A stretch of DNA of 64,000 nt, taken from contig NZ_CP022604.1 of the NCBI RefSeq assembly GCF_002278035.1, forward strand, positions 1,969,501 through 2,033,500, written 5' to 3'. Both the position numbers and the translations under genes were made by a program. Below the pieces are notes generated by a model, which saw only the letters and a list, made by a program, of their open reading frames with translations, did no database searches and was not told the DNA's origin. This document shows, piece by piece, positions 27,387 to 35,900 of this stretch. How positions within the stretch are numbered: position 1 is the first letter of the stretch; each line of letters begins with the position of its first letter. The DNA comes from Ochrobactrum quorumnocens. GTDB taxonomy: Bacteria > Pseudomonadota > Alphaproteobacteria > Rhizobiales > Rhizobiaceae.

Positions 27387-28178
27387 ATGCAGTTAGAAGG
27401 CAAGGTGGCAATCGTCACGGGTGCTGCCCGCGGTATTGGCTATGCCATTGCCAAGCGTTTCCTCATGGATGGTGCGAGCGTTGTTGTGTCAGATGTCGAC
27501 GGCACAGGAGCGTCAAAGGCTGTCAGGGATCTGGAACAGTATGGCAAGGTTCTCGGCATTGCTTGCGATGTTGGCGACAAGCTCGATATTCATAATCTTC
27601 TGACCTATGCCGCCACCAATCTTGGTGAGATTGATATCCTCGTCAACAATGCAGGCATCGTGCATCAGGCCGATTTTCTCGATCTCAAGGAAGAAGACTT
27701 CGATCGCGTGATGCGCGTCAATCTCAAAGGCGCGTTTCTCTGTGGTCAGGCTGTCGCCAAACGTATGGTTGCCCGCGTGGAAGCGGGGGGCGAGGCTGGC
27801 AGCATCATCAACATGTCGTCGATCAATGCGATATTCGGCTTACCGGAACAACTTGCTTATTCTGTCTCCAAAGGCGGCATGAACCAGCTGACACGCACGA
27901 TGGCAGTGGCACTTGCCAAATGGGGGATTCGGGTCAATGCAATTGGTCCGGGTTCCATCGAAACTGATATGCTGTCAGCCGTAAACACGAATGCCGAAGC
28001 ACGCAAAAAGATTGTCGAGCGCACGCCGCTCGGGCGAATCGGTCAAGCTTCTGAAATCGCAGCAATTGCGTCGTTTCTGGCATCCCGTGATTCGAGTTAT
28101 GTCACCGGCCAGACGATCTATGCAGATGGTGGTCGTCTGCCACTGAGCTACACCGCCACACCACGGTTTAAAGCCTGA
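27387..28178 (+). CDS. SDR family oxidoreductase
   Basis: The 263-residue protein is a classical short-chain dehydrogenase. It has the cofactor loop TGAARGIG (11-18), NNAG (87-90), the catalytic Ser144/145, and Tyr158-x3-Lys162 in YSVSKGG. SDVDGT after the second strand points to an acidic residue there and hence NAD preference. The substrate cannot be assigned; 3-oxoacyl or sugar alcohols are common in this class. GGAGATTGATCG precedes ATG. It is separated from prpE by a stem-loop and is probably transcribed alone. Confidence 0.9.
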   Translation: MQLEGKVAIVTGAARGIGYAIAKRFLMDGASVVVSDVDGTGASKAVRDLEQYGKVLGIACDVGDKLDIHNLLTYAATNLGEIDILVNNAGIVHQADFLDLKEEDFDRVMRVNLKGAFLCGQAVAKRMVARVEAGGEAGSIINMSSINAIFGLPEQLAYSVSKGGMNQLTRTMAVALAKWGIRVNAIGPGSIETDMLSAVNTNAEARKKIVERTPLGRIGQASEIAAIASFLASRDSSYVTGQTIYADGGRLPLSYTATPRFKA

Positions 28179-28225
28179 TCAAGTAATTGCGGTGCGCTAA
28201 TATTAGGATGATAATAAAGCGATCC

Positions 28226-28249
28226 CTCCTGACAGATAGCTGTCAGGAG
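28226..28249. promoter_or_regulatory. Perfect 10-bp inverted repeat upstream of the DUF1127 gene
   Basis: CTCCTGACAG, ATAG, CTGTCAGGAG is a perfect palindrome of 24 bp about 40 bases before the DUF1127 start. No T-run follows. It may be an operator, or a terminator for the SDR gene 48 bases upstream. Confidence 0.5.
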
Positions 28250-28289
28250 CCCTGTGTCATAGTATCTTCCTAGAGAAGAGGGATTCACC

Positions 28290-28475
28290 ATGGCACTCGC
28301 AATCGCACCACTGCTCGCAGTTCTGAAAGAATACATGCGCAGGCAGGACGAACGTCGACGCTTCATCCTCACACAACGCGCGCTCGACAATCTCCCGCGT
28401 GACCTGCGCAAGGATATGGGCTGGCCAGATCGCTATCTGGAGCAGCGCAAAGCCAAACAATGCAACGGAGAATGA
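28290..28475 (+). CDS. DUF1127-like small basic protein
   Basis: The 61-residue protein has an Arg-rich core, RRQDERRRFILTQRALDNLPRDLRKDMGWPDRYLEQRK, matching the short DUF1127 (YjiS-like) pattern of L...L..LP...L.DIG. Small DUF1127 proteins have been linked to RNA metabolism and to phosphate and carbon stress in Agrobacterium and relatives; that role is not shown here. GAGGG lies 8 bases before ATG. The WYL regulator starts 8 bases after its stop. Confidence 0.75.
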   Translation: MALAIAPLLAVLKEYMRRQDERRRFILTQRALDNLPRDLRKDMGWPDRYLEQRKAKQCNGE

Positions 28476-28482
28476 ACCCGGA

Positions 28483-29184
28483 ATGCGCCGCGCAGACCGC
28501 CTTTTCCAGATCGTTCAGCACCTGCGCGGTGGCAGGCTTGTCACCGCGCGACAGCTTGCCGAGCGGCTCGAAGTGTCAGAACGAACCATCTATCGCGATA
28601 TTGCTGATCTGCAATCGACAGGCGTTCCTATCGATGGCGAGGCCGGCGTTGGCTATATTCTGCGGCAAGGCTTTGAGCTGCCGCCGCTGATGTTTACGCG
28701 CGATGAAATCGTGGCGCTTGTAGCAGGCGCGCGCCTAATCCGCGCCTGGGGCGGCGTTTCCATGGCGCGTGGCGCTGAAGAAGCGCTGGTAAAAATCGAA
28801 GCCGTTCTGCCCAAGGAAGAACGTGCCCGCATCACCGGCACACAAATTCACGCGCCGTCGACAAGCATCAGCGTAAGTGAACGCCGTGTCATCGATGCGG
28901 TCGAACGTGCTGTCGATGAAGGCACAGTTCTCAACATCCGTTATCGCGATCTGGAAGCCCGGGAGAGCGAGCGCGATATCCGTCCGCTGGGTCTGTGGTT
29001 CTGGGGCAAAGTGTGGACAGTGATTGGCTGGTGCGAGTTGCGCAATGCTTTCCGCACTTTCCGCACAGACCGTATTCTTACGGCAGGCAATGCAGGTCGC
29101 ACCTTTCGCTCCGAGCGCGGCAAGACGCTTGCCGATTTCTATCGTCTCATGGAAATGAGCGAATACAACGCATTTAAGGATTGA
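28483..29184 (+). CDS. HTH-11/WYL domain transcriptional regulator
   Basis: The 233-residue protein has an N-terminal winged helix (MRRADRLFQIVQHLRGGRLVTARQLAERLEVSERTIYRDIADLQ, about residues 1-44 in segments) and a WYL domain from about residue 130 (VLNIRYRDLEARESERDIRPLGLWFWG, then WTVIGWCELR and FRTFRTDRI). It resembles the YafY/DeoR-like group. WYL domains bind ligands such as nucleic acids or nucleotides. It is close behind the DUF1127 gene and may be co-transcribed with it. Confidence 0.9.
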   Translation: MRRADRLFQIVQHLRGGRLVTARQLAERLEVSERTIYRDIADLQSTGVPIDGEAGVGYILRQGFELPPLMFTRDEIVALVAGARLIRAWGGVSMARGAEEALVKIEAVLPKEERARITGTQIHAPSTSISVSERRVIDAVERAVDEGTVLNIRYRDLEARESERDIRPLGLWFWGKVWTVIGWCELRNAFRTFRTDRILTAGNAGRTFRSERGKTLADFYRLMEMSEYNAFKD

Positions 29185-29200
29185 TCTCCCAAAACCTCAT

Positions 29201-29230
29201 AAAAAACCCGCCAGACCGGCGGGTTTTTTA
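29201..29230. terminator. Bidirectional terminator
   Basis: AAAAAACCCGCC pairs with GGCGGGTTTTTT around a short loop, between the convergent WYL regulator and trcR. Confidence 0.93.
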
Positions 29231-29248
29231 TGTCCATTCGAAGAAAGC

Positions 29249-29932
29249 TTATTCTTCATCTTCTTCGGTGTTTGAGCCCTTCAGCGAAGAGAGCTTTGCG
29301 AATACCTTGTCCGCATCCAGCTCTTCTTCTTCAGGCTGCTCATCACGGTAATCGAAGTTTTCGGTCGCAGATGCTGGCAGCAGCGTGCTGTCAGATTCCT
29401 GCGCTGGGCGATTGCGTGCTGCACGTTCGACTTCAAGGTCGAGGTCGATCTGCGTGCAAAGGCCGAGTGTCACAGGATCCATTGCCGTCAGATTGGCTGA
29501 ATTCCAGTGGCTACGGTTGCGAATCTGTTCGATGGTCGACTTGGTCGTGCCGATCAGACGGGAAACCTGCGCATCCTTCAGTTCAGGATGGTTACGCACC
29601 AGCCAGAGAATCGCATTTGGGCGGTCCTGACGCTTGGAAAGCGGCGTATAACGCGGTCCCTTGCGCTTGGCTTCTGGCACGCGCACCTTTGGATCGGAAA
29701 GCTTCAGGCGGTGATAAGGATCCTTTTCACCCTTGGCAATTTCTTCGCGCGAAATCTGGCCGGTGATAACTGGATCAAGCCCCTTGATGCCCTGCGAAGC
29801 TTCACCGTCAGCTATTGCCTTTACCTCAAGCGGATGCAGCTTACAGAAAGCAGCAATCTGATCAAAAGACAAAGCCGTATTATCGACGAGCCAGACGGCC
29901 GTTGCCTTCGGCATAAGAAGCTGGGTGGCCAT
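29249..29932 (-). CDS. trcR: Cell cycle transcriptional regulator TrcR (DUF1013)
   Basis: The 227-residue protein matches DUF1013, conserved across alphaproteobacteria and named TrcR. It begins MATQLLMPKATAVWLVDNTALSFDQIAAFCKLHPLEV in family style, has NAILWLVRNHPELKDAQVSRLIGTTKSTIEQIRNRSHW (a helix-turn-helix-like centre) and an acidic C-terminal tail (EQPEEEELDADK, NTEEDEE). AGAAGG stands about 10 bases before the ATG. It is a single gene with a strong terminator. Confidence 0.88.
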   Translation of the reverse strand: MATQLLMPKATAVWLVDNTALSFDQIAAFCKLHPLEVKAIADGEASQGIKGLDPVITGQISREEIAKGEKDPYHRLKLSDPKVRVPEAKRKGPRYTPLSKRQDRPNAILWLVRNHPELKDAQVSRLIGTTKSTIEQIRNRSHWNSANLTAMDPVTLGLCTQIDLDLEVERAARNRPAQESDSTLLPASATENFDYRDEQPEEEELDADKVFAKLSSLKGSNTEEDEE

Positions 29933-30083
29933 TAGATATAATCCTTCTGTTCGTCCGCTCCGGTGGCGCGGGACGTGGGAAAAACCACAAATTCCGGGAA
30001 ATCACGGCCTATATATATTTTTTTTGACCATAGAGCAAGAAAGTGCTTCCACCACATCCCCTATTCTCTATCGCAAGCTAAAA

Positions 30084-31088
30084 TCATGCCACGTCGAGCA
30101 CGATTTTGCCGATATGCTGACCACCTTCCATCCGGTCATGCGCCCGCCACGCGTCTTTGAGCGGGAAAATCATATCCATAACCGGGGAGACGCGGCGTTC
30201 CGCCAGCAGCGGCCAGACTTTTGCTTCCAGTTCACGCGCAATGTCCGCTTTGAAGCCAACAGACCGCGGACGCAATGTCGAGCCGGTATGGGTAAGGCGC
30301 TTTGTCATCAGAAGTGCAAAGTTTGCGGTTGCCTTCGCGCCATTCAGAAACGCAATCTGCACAATGCGCCCGTCCTCTGCGGCGGCCTTGTAATTACGAT
30401 CGACGTAATCGCCGCCCACCATATCGAGAATGACATCGGCTCCTTTGCCTTTGGTCACATCTTTGACCACCGTGACGAAATCCTCGTCGCGATAGTTAAC
30501 GGCCCTGTCTACGCCGAGCTTCAGACAGGCTTCGCACTTGTCGGTCGAACCTGCCGTGACAATCACATTGGCACCAAACGCTTTGCCAAGCTGAATAGCT
30601 GTTGTTCCAATACCGGATGAGCCGCCGTGGATCAGCAATGTCTCGCCTTCTTTCAAACCGCCACGTTCAAACACGTTATGCCAGACGGTGAAAAAGGTTT
30701 CGGGAATTGCCGCAGCTTCAATATAGCCATAGCCAGACGGCAGCGGCAGCGCGTTGGTTTCGTGCACAACCGCATATTCGGCATAGCCGCCACCAGCAAG
30801 CAAGGCCACGACCTGATCGCCGATCTTGTAGCGCCTGACACTTTCGCCAAGCGCAACAATATCTCCCGCGATCTCAAGGCCCGGAATATCGGAAGCACCC
30901 GCCGGTGGCGCATAATGCCCCTCGCGCTGAAGAACGTCGGGGCGATTGACGCCCGCCGCACGTATCCGAACCAGAACCTCCCCTGCTTTTGGCGCAGGCA
31001 CCGAACGCTGGATCGGGCGCAGCATATGAGCGCCACCCGGGCCTGCGATTTCGATTGCTGTCATCTGGGAAGGCAATTCGGCCATCAT
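30084..31088 (-). CDS. NAD(P)H-quinone oxidoreductase, PIG3-like
   Basis: The 334-residue protein is a zinc-free medium-chain dehydrogenase of the quinone oxidoreductase type. It has the GroES-like domain (VLVRIRAAGVNRPDVLQREGHY, GLEIAGDIVALGESV) and the Rossmann motif in LIHGGSSGIGTTAIQLGKAFGANV, with Tyr in NYRDEDF. These enzymes reduce quinones or enones with NADPH. ATG 31088 has AGGAG seven bases upstream; an ATG at 31085 is also possible and the open frame to 31133 lacks a site. It is divergent from the DUF1192 gene. Confidence 0.9.
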   Translation of the reverse strand: MMAELPSQMTAIEIAGPGGAHMLRPIQRSVPAPKAGEVLVRIRAAGVNRPDVLQREGHYAPPAGASDIPGLEIAGDIVALGESVRRYKIGDQVVALLAGGGYAEYAVVHETNALPLPSGYGYIEAAAIPETFFTVWHNVFERGGLKEGETLLIHGGSSGIGTTAIQLGKAFGANVIVTAGSTDKCEACLKLGVDRAVNYRDEDFVTVVKDVTKGKGADVILDMVGGDYVDRNYKAAAEDGRIVQIAFLNGAKATANFALLMTKRLTHTGSTLRPRSVGFKADIARELEAKVWPLLAERRVSPVMDMIFPLKDAWRAHDRMEGGQHIGKIVLDVA

Positions 31089-31254
31089 GATCAAACTCCT
31101 GTTCAAACGTCTCGTCGCAGAAATACCACCCACAGGAGTACACTGCTCATTTCAATATAATTCTTCATCGATTTCTTGAAATATATATGCGAAGATTCAA
31201 GGTGTTAAATCTTTTCTGCGCTTATAAGTCCGTCATAGACTCCGGAGGAAGGCC

Positions 31255-31446
31255 ATGATCGGTATCGATGAAGATGCAAGTAAGCCCCGCGACAGCGTGG
31301 TTCTAAGTGAGGATGAGCTGGCGCTGCTTTCAGTCATAGAGATCGACCAGCGCATCACTTTGCTACAATCCGAAATTGAGCGTCTGAAGGCTGAAAGGCT
31401 TAAAAAAGGTGACAGCCGCGCTGCTGCCGAAGCGCTTTTCCGCTGA
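31255..31446 (+). CDS. DUF1192 small protein
   Basis: The 63-residue protein fits DUF1192, a family of short alphaproteobacterial proteins: LSEDELALLSVIEIDQRITLLQSEIERLKAE in segments, with a C-terminal coiled coil and Ala-rich end (SRAAAEALFR). GGAGGAAGGCC before ATG is a strong ribosome site. It is often next to quinone oxidoreductase genes, as here. Function unknown. Confidence 0.85.
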   Translation: MIGIDEDASKPRDSVVLSEDELALLSVIEIDQRITLLQSEIERLKAERLKKGDSRAAAEALFR

Positions 31447-31519
31447 GCTATCGTCTCAGCCCGATCATCAACGATAGAGCGAAGTCGCACCTCTCGCGAC
31501 TTCATAAAATCCCGGGAAC

Positions 31520-32764
31520 GTGATCTTGCGAATTTACATTCAGGTTCTGGCGCTACTGTGTGGCACAGCCTTTCTTCTGATGGCCTCCGGCCTCCACGGC
31601 CTGCTGCTGCCATTGCGCGGCGGCCTTGAAGGCTTCTCCGTTGCATCTCTGGGTATGCTGGGCACCACATGGGCGGGTGGCTTTGTCGCGGGCTGTGTCT
31701 TCGCCCCGCGCCTTGTGCGACGCGTCGGGCACGTTCGTGCATTTGGCTGCTTTGCAGCCTCCGCAGCGATCATTGCACTTCTGTCCGGCATCTATATTGA
31801 TGCGATATCATGGATTATTTTGCGCACCTTCACTGGCTTCTCTATGGCGGGCGCATTCATGGTGATCGAAAGCTGGCTCAACGAGCGCGCCACCAACGAA
31901 TCCCGCGGCAAGATTTTTGGCCTCTATATGATGGTCAACTACGGGGCCACAATGAGTGGTCAGATGATGGTGGCGAACGGAGATATCCGCGGCGATCATC
32001 TGTTCATGATCACCGGCATTCTTTTCTGTCTGGCGCTTATTCCAACTGCCATGTCGACAGCTGTCAGTCCAAAACCTCTCACCGAGGTTCAACTTGATCT
32101 CAAAGCGCTTTACCGCAATTCACCCGCCGCCTTCGTCGGCTGTATCCTGATCGGCATTGCCAATGGCGCATGGGGCACACTGGGCGCTGTGTTCGGCGCA
32201 AAATCTGGCATTTCGACTACAGAAATCGCATTGATGGTCAGCGTAACCATTGCTGCCGGTGCTCTGATGCAAATTCCGGTCGGGCGCATTTCCGATCTTG
32301 TTGACAGACGTTATGTTCTGGCCGGGGTTGCTTCACTTGCAGCTCTCGTCGGACTTATGGCCTTCATCATCGGCCCGTCGAACGGCAAAGTCATAATCAT
32401 CATGACAGGCTGCTATGGCGCGCTCGCCTATGCACTCTATCCCGTCGCCGTTGCCCATGCGAATGACCACGCGTCGTCTGAAAGCTTCGTGAAAGTATCA
32501 AGTGGACTGCTGCTGCTTTACGGTTTTGGCACCATGCTCGGGCCCTTGCTGGCAGCCGCCGCTATGGACATCTTCTGGCCATCCGGTCTATTTGCAATAA
32601 CTGCCCTCGCCCACATCTCGATCACCGGCTATGCGCTGTTCCGCTCGCGCAGGCGCGCATCCGTGCCAAAGGCTGAGAAAGAACAGTTCAAGAGCATGCC
32701 TTCTGTGAAGAGCGCGACACCAGAAGGCATGAATCTCGACCCGAGAGCGGAAGTTGACGGCTGA
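31520..32764 (+). CDS. MFS transporter (YcaD-like)
   Basis: The 414-residue protein has about twelve membrane helices and the MFS loop between helices 2 and 3 (GCVFAPRLVRRVGHVRAFG). It resembles the YcaD group rather than sugar porters. The substrate is unknown. The start is a GTG at 31520 preceded by CCCGGGAAC; this begins just before the first helix (IYIQVLALLCGTAFLLMA). The C-terminus is a short charged tail. It ends at a terminator. Confidence 0.85.
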   Translation: MILRIYIQVLALLCGTAFLLMASGLHGLLLPLRGGLEGFSVASLGMLGTTWAGGFVAGCVFAPRLVRRVGHVRAFGCFAASAAIIALLSGIYIDAISWIILRTFTGFSMAGAFMVIESWLNERATNESRGKIFGLYMMVNYGATMSGQMMVANGDIRGDHLFMITGILFCLALIPTAMSTAVSPKPLTEVQLDLKALYRNSPAAFVGCILIGIANGAWGTLGAVFGAKSGISTTEIALMVSVTIAAGALMQIPVGRISDLVDRRYVLAGVASLAALVGLMAFIIGPSNGKVIIIMTGCYGALAYALYPVAVAHANDHASSESFVKVSSGLLLLYGFGTMLGPLLAAAAMDIFWPSGLFAITALAHISITGYALFRSRRRASVPKAEKEQFKSMPSVKSATPEGMNLDPRAEVDG

Positions 32765-32787
32765 GAAGTCGCTTCAGGCAAGCAACA

Positions 32788-32814
32788 AAAAAGCAGCGAA
32801 TAATCGCTGCTTTT
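32788..32814 (+). terminator. Terminator after the MFS gene
   Basis: AAAAGCAGCGA, ATAA, TCGCTGCTTTT form an 11-bp stem ending in T. Confidence 0.88.
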
Positions 32815-33093
32815 CACCATGCTGTTAAATTTATTTAATATTGGATGCTTGGGATGCTCGGCGGCTGACGCACAGCCGCCAACATCTTCAACAGTACCAT
32901 CCTATTGGCCGTCACCAATGGCGATTGCGTACTGTCCATGGAACTTTCGGATTTGAAAAAGTCCGAAAGCGATAAGCTTTGGAGCGCGGCCCGAGAAGTC
33001 TGAAGTTATTCTCGGATAGAATACGCGAAAATCCAAAACATTAGGGTGTCGACCTAATTCGATCAGATCGAACACACGCTACTGACGGATGGT
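32815..33093. other. Structured intergenic region without a gene
   Basis: Two perfect stem-loops stand out: GGCGGCTG-ACGCA-CAGCCGCC at 32860-32880 and CTTTCGGA...TCCGAAAG at 32944-32969. A weaker pairing CCTATTGG/CCAATGG lies between. No ORF with a ribosome site is seen. The region could hold a small RNA or degenerate repeats. Confidence 0.5.
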
Positions 33094-33273
33094 TTAATGT
33101 CGAGTGACTTGTGTTCTCAGTTTTTCGATCTGCTCCTTGAGCACGAGCTTTTTGCGCTTGAGAGATGCAACGTGAAGATTGTCCATTGCCGGTGACGCCA
33201 TGGCATCGGAAATTTCCTGCTCCAGAGCGCCGTGCTTTTTTTCGAGCGTGGCAAGATGGGACTCGATAGCCAT
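33094..33273 (-). CDS. DUF465 (YdcH-like) protein A
   Basis: The 59-residue protein is an all-helical DUF465 member: HLATLEKKHGALEQEISDAM, then LKRKKLVLKEQIEKLR. Three ATGs stand in tandem (33279, 33276, 33273). GGAG is 2, 5 and 8 bases before them, so the third or second is best. It faces a second DUF465 gene at 33607 in the divergent direction. Function unknown. Confidence 0.85.
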   Translation of the reverse strand: MAIESHLATLEKKHGALEQEISDAMASPAMDNLHVASLKRKKLVLKEQIEKLRTQVTRH

Positions 33274-33606
33274 CATCATTTCTCCTTTGATTGATTTCCC
33301 AAAGGATGAAACCGTGCGCGAAGTACCTGCCAACCGCAAAGCTTCACCCGCTCACACTGCGCAAATACCCAAAATACTCCTGTTTTTTCGGGCCAGTTAC
33401 GCAGTCCCGACTGTCATGAACCGCAGCTCGTTGACAGCCGCCCATGACAGAACCATGACACTTTGGCATGAGTGAGGTCGAAAGTCGAATTTGTCGTGGT
33501 AGCATTTTCCAATCACGAAAAATGTGATAAGGGCTGCTCTCGAAACGGGTCTGTGCCACGCTGGCGCGGCCCGTAATATTATTCTGAACAATACGGGGCA
33601 AACCGC

Positions 33607-33810
33607 ATGTCCGATCAGGAACAGGCCGAAATCAGATTGGCCGTCGCACGTCTGAAACAGGAACACGCGGATTTCGATGCAGCCATCAACGCCATGATGA
33701 CGGTCGGCTGTGATCAGTTGCGTATCCAGCGCATGAAAAAGAAAAAACTCGCTATCAAAGACAAGCTGCAGGAAATGGAAGATCACGTCATTCCTGACAT
33801 CATCGCCTGA
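33607..33810 (+). CDS. DUF465 (YdcH-like) protein B
   Basis: The 67-residue protein shares the helical DUF465 plan (VARLKQEHADFDAAINAMM, then LRIQRMKKKKLAIKDKLQEME). The RMKKKKLAIKDKL block aligns with LKRKKLVLKEQIEKL of the neighbour at 33094, so the two look like divergent paralogues. The intergenic gap 33274-33606 shows no other feature beyond their promoters. purE follows on the same strand. Confidence 0.88.
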   Translation: MSDQEQAEIRLAVARLKQEHADFDAAINAMMTVGCDQLRIQRMKKKKLAIKDKLQEMEDHVIPDIIA

Positions 33811-33905
33811 CCTTCAGATAGCAATGAGTTTTTAGCCGGGGGCCGCCCGGCTTTGTTTTTACTACACGAACGACCGAACTACGGAAGCGGAAATAGGAAA
33901 GATCA

Positions 33906-34400
33906 ATGAGCGTGAGTGCAGACGTCGCCATCATTATGGGTAGCCAGTCCGATTGGGAAACCATGCGTCATGCTGCCGATACGCTGGATGCATTGGGAAT
34001 ATCTTTTGATGCCCGTATTGTTTCCGCGCATCGGACGCCTGATCGCCTTGTTGCTTTCGCCAAAGGCGCGAAAGCCGAAGGTTTCAAGGTGGTGATTGCC
34101 GGTGCAGGCGGTGCTGCCCACCTTCCAGGCATGGCCGCAGCCATGACGCCTCTTCCGGTATTTGGCGTGCCCGTGCAATCCAAAGCTCTTTCGGGACAGG
34201 ACTCGCTTCTTTCGATCGTCCAGATGCCAGCAGGCATTCCAGTCGGCACTCTGGCGATTGGCCGTGCAGGTGCTGTGAATGCAGCCCTTCTTTCCGCAGC
34301 CGTTCTTGCACTTTATGACGATGCACTCGCGGCACGTCTGGATGAATGGCGCACAGCGCAGACCGAAAGCGTTGCAGAACGCCCATCCGACGAGGTCTGA
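33906..34400 (+). CDS. purE: N5-carboxyaminoimidazole ribonucleotide mutase
   Basis: The 164-residue class I PurE converts N5-CAIR to CAIR in purine synthesis. It has the [12 protein letters not shown] nucleotide site, SAHRTPDRL (catalytic His) and [14 protein letters not shown]. The purK ATG follows one base after its stop, the usual operon pair, and the two enzymes act in sequence. Confidence 0.97.
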   Translation: MSVSADVAIIMGSQSDWETMRHAADTLDALGISFDARIVSAHRTPDRLVAFAKGAKAEGFKVVIAGAGGAAHLPGMAAAMTPLPVFGVPVQSKALSGQDSLLSIVQMPAGIPVGTLAIGRAGAVNAALLSAAVLALYDDALAARLDEWRTAQTESVAERPSDEV

Positions 34401-34401
34401 T

Positions 34402-35502
34402 ATGGCAAATTCAGCACTCACAGCTAGCCTGAAAGCCGGATCGACAATCGGCATTATCGGCGGCGGCCAACTTGGCCGTATGCTTGCAATGGCAGCTGCT
34501 CGTCTCGGATATGAGACCGTTATTCTGGAACCTCAGGCTGATTGCCCTGCAGCACAAGTCGCAAATCGCCAGATCGTTGCTGCCTATGATGATCCAGCTG
34601 CGCTCGCAGAGCTTGCTACCGCCTCTGATGTCATTACCTATGAATTCGAAAATGTGCCGGTGATTGCCGCAGACAAGCTAGCGGAAACGGCGCTCGTCCT
34701 GCCACCGCCCGCAGCACTCGAAATCTCGCAGGATCGCTTTACAGAAAAGCAGTTCCTCAATGAAAGCGATATCGCGACCGCACCATGGCGTCTGGTTGAT
34801 GATGAAGAATCGCTCATTGCAGCTTTGGGTGCACTTGGCGGACGCGGCATCCTGAAAACCCGCCGTCTGGGCTATGACGGCAAAGGACAGGTTCGCCTGA
34901 CATCCCTCAATGAAAGCGAGGCTCGCGCAGCACTTGAGACGATCAAGCACGCGCCTGCGATCCTTGAAGGCTTTGTTGCGTTTGAGCGCGAGGTTTCGGT
35001 TATCGCCGCCCGCGACCACAGCGGCAATATTGCGATTTTCGATATCGCCGAAAACGTCCACAAGGACGGCATTCTCGCGACCTCTAGCGTTCCAGCAACC
35101 ATACCTGCAAAAACGGCGGAAGCGGCCAGCAAGGCAGCCGAGAAGCTTTTACATGCACTCGACTATGTCGGTGTGCTTGGCCTCGAGTTTTTCGTTCTCG
35201 CCGACGGCACTCTGCTGGCCAATGAGTTTGCGCCACGTGTGCACAATTCAGGTCACTGGACAGAAGCCGCTTGCGCCATTTCACAGTTCGAACAGCATAT
35301 TCGCGCAGTTGCGGGACTTTCGCTTGGTGATACGGTTCGCCATTCAGACTGCGTGATGGAGAATCTGATCGGTGACGACATTGAGCAGGTGCCAGCGATT
35401 CTCGCAGAATCGAATGCAGTGCTTCATCTCTACGGCAAGAAGGAAGCTCGCCCGGGCCGCAAAATGGGTCATGTGACCCGCATTAAGCCCCGCGCAAGTT
35501 GA
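34402..35502 (+). CDS. purK: N5-carboxyaminoimidazole ribonucleotide synthase
   Basis: The 366-residue ATP-grasp enzyme carboxylates AIR with bicarbonate to give N5-CAIR, the PurE substrate. Motifs are IGIIGGGQLGRMLAMAAARLG, TYEFENVP, LKTRRLGYDGKGQ (ATP-grasp) and EFAPRVHNSGHWTEAA (metal and substrate binding). ATG 34402 has GAGG seven bases upstream inside the purE end. The open frame back to 34279 overlaps purE and is not used. Confidence 0.97.
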   Translation: MANSALTASLKAGSTIGIIGGGQLGRMLAMAAARLGYETVILEPQADCPAAQVANRQIVAAYDDPAALAELATASDVITYEFENVPVIAADKLAETALVLPPPAALEISQDRFTEKQFLNESDIATAPWRLVDDEESLIAALGALGGRGILKTRRLGYDGKGQVRLTSLNESEARAALETIKHAPAILEGFVAFEREVSVIAARDHSGNIAIFDIAENVHKDGILATSSVPATIPAKTAEAASKAAEKLLHALDYVGVLGLEFFVLADGTLLANEFAPRVHNSGHWTEAACAISQFEQHIRAVAGLSLGDTVRHSDCVMENLIGDDIEQVPAILAESNAVLHLYGKKEARPGRKMGHVTRIKPRAS

Positions 35503-35507
35503 GCATT

Positions 35508-35535
35508 ACAGGGGAATCCATCAGATTCCCCTGTT
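35508..35535 (+). terminator. purEK terminator-like hairpin
   Basis: ACAGGGGAATC, CATCA, GATTCCCCTGT is a perfect 11-bp stem 5 bases after the purK stop. Only TT follows, so it may stabilise the message as much as end it. Confidence 0.7.
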
Positions 35536-35662
35536 AACAGGCCCCTGCGGCAAGATTTTCCGAACAGAGCTTCGTGAATCTGTCGTGCGGGAGTTGACAT
35601 TTGGCTGGAATATTGTGTATTTCGGCCAACCCTTCGGGCAGGAATACTGCCTGTAACCAATT

Positions 35663-35684
35663 GGCGCCTTGGGCGCCTGTTTTT
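35663..35684 (+). terminator. Short hairpin with U-run ahead of rpmJ
   Basis: GGCGCC, a short loop and GGCGCC are followed by TGTTTTTATG, about 55 bases before the rpmJ start. It could be a leader terminator that controls rpmJ, or a second purK terminator. Confidence 0.5.
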
Positions 35685-35737
35685 ATGCAGCCCGGCGGCA
35701 TGTTCTGTCGATGGGCCAACCAAGACCGGTGATTGAC

Positions 35738-35863
35738 ATGAAGATCAAGAATTCGCTCAAGGCGCTCAAGGCTCGTCATCGTGACTGCCAGCTCGTTCGC
35801 CGCAAGGGCCGCGTTTACATCATCAATAAGACTGCTCCGCGCTTTAAGGCTCGCCAGGGCTAA
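35738..35863 (+). CDS. rpmJ: 50S ribosomal protein L36 (zinc-free type)
   Basis: The 41-residue bL36 reads [22 protein letters not shown] at the start and ends APRFKARQG. It keeps only one cysteine (Cys17) and lacks the zinc ribbon, so it is the C-minus type, as is L31 at 8953. It stands alone rather than in the spc operon, which is common in this group. ATG 35738 is the family start. Confidence 0.96.
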   Translation: MKIKNSLKALKARHRDCQLVRRKGRVYIINKTAPRFKARQG

Positions 35864-35900
35864 TCTTATTTCTGATTTTGCATTTGACGTTTCGCTGCGC

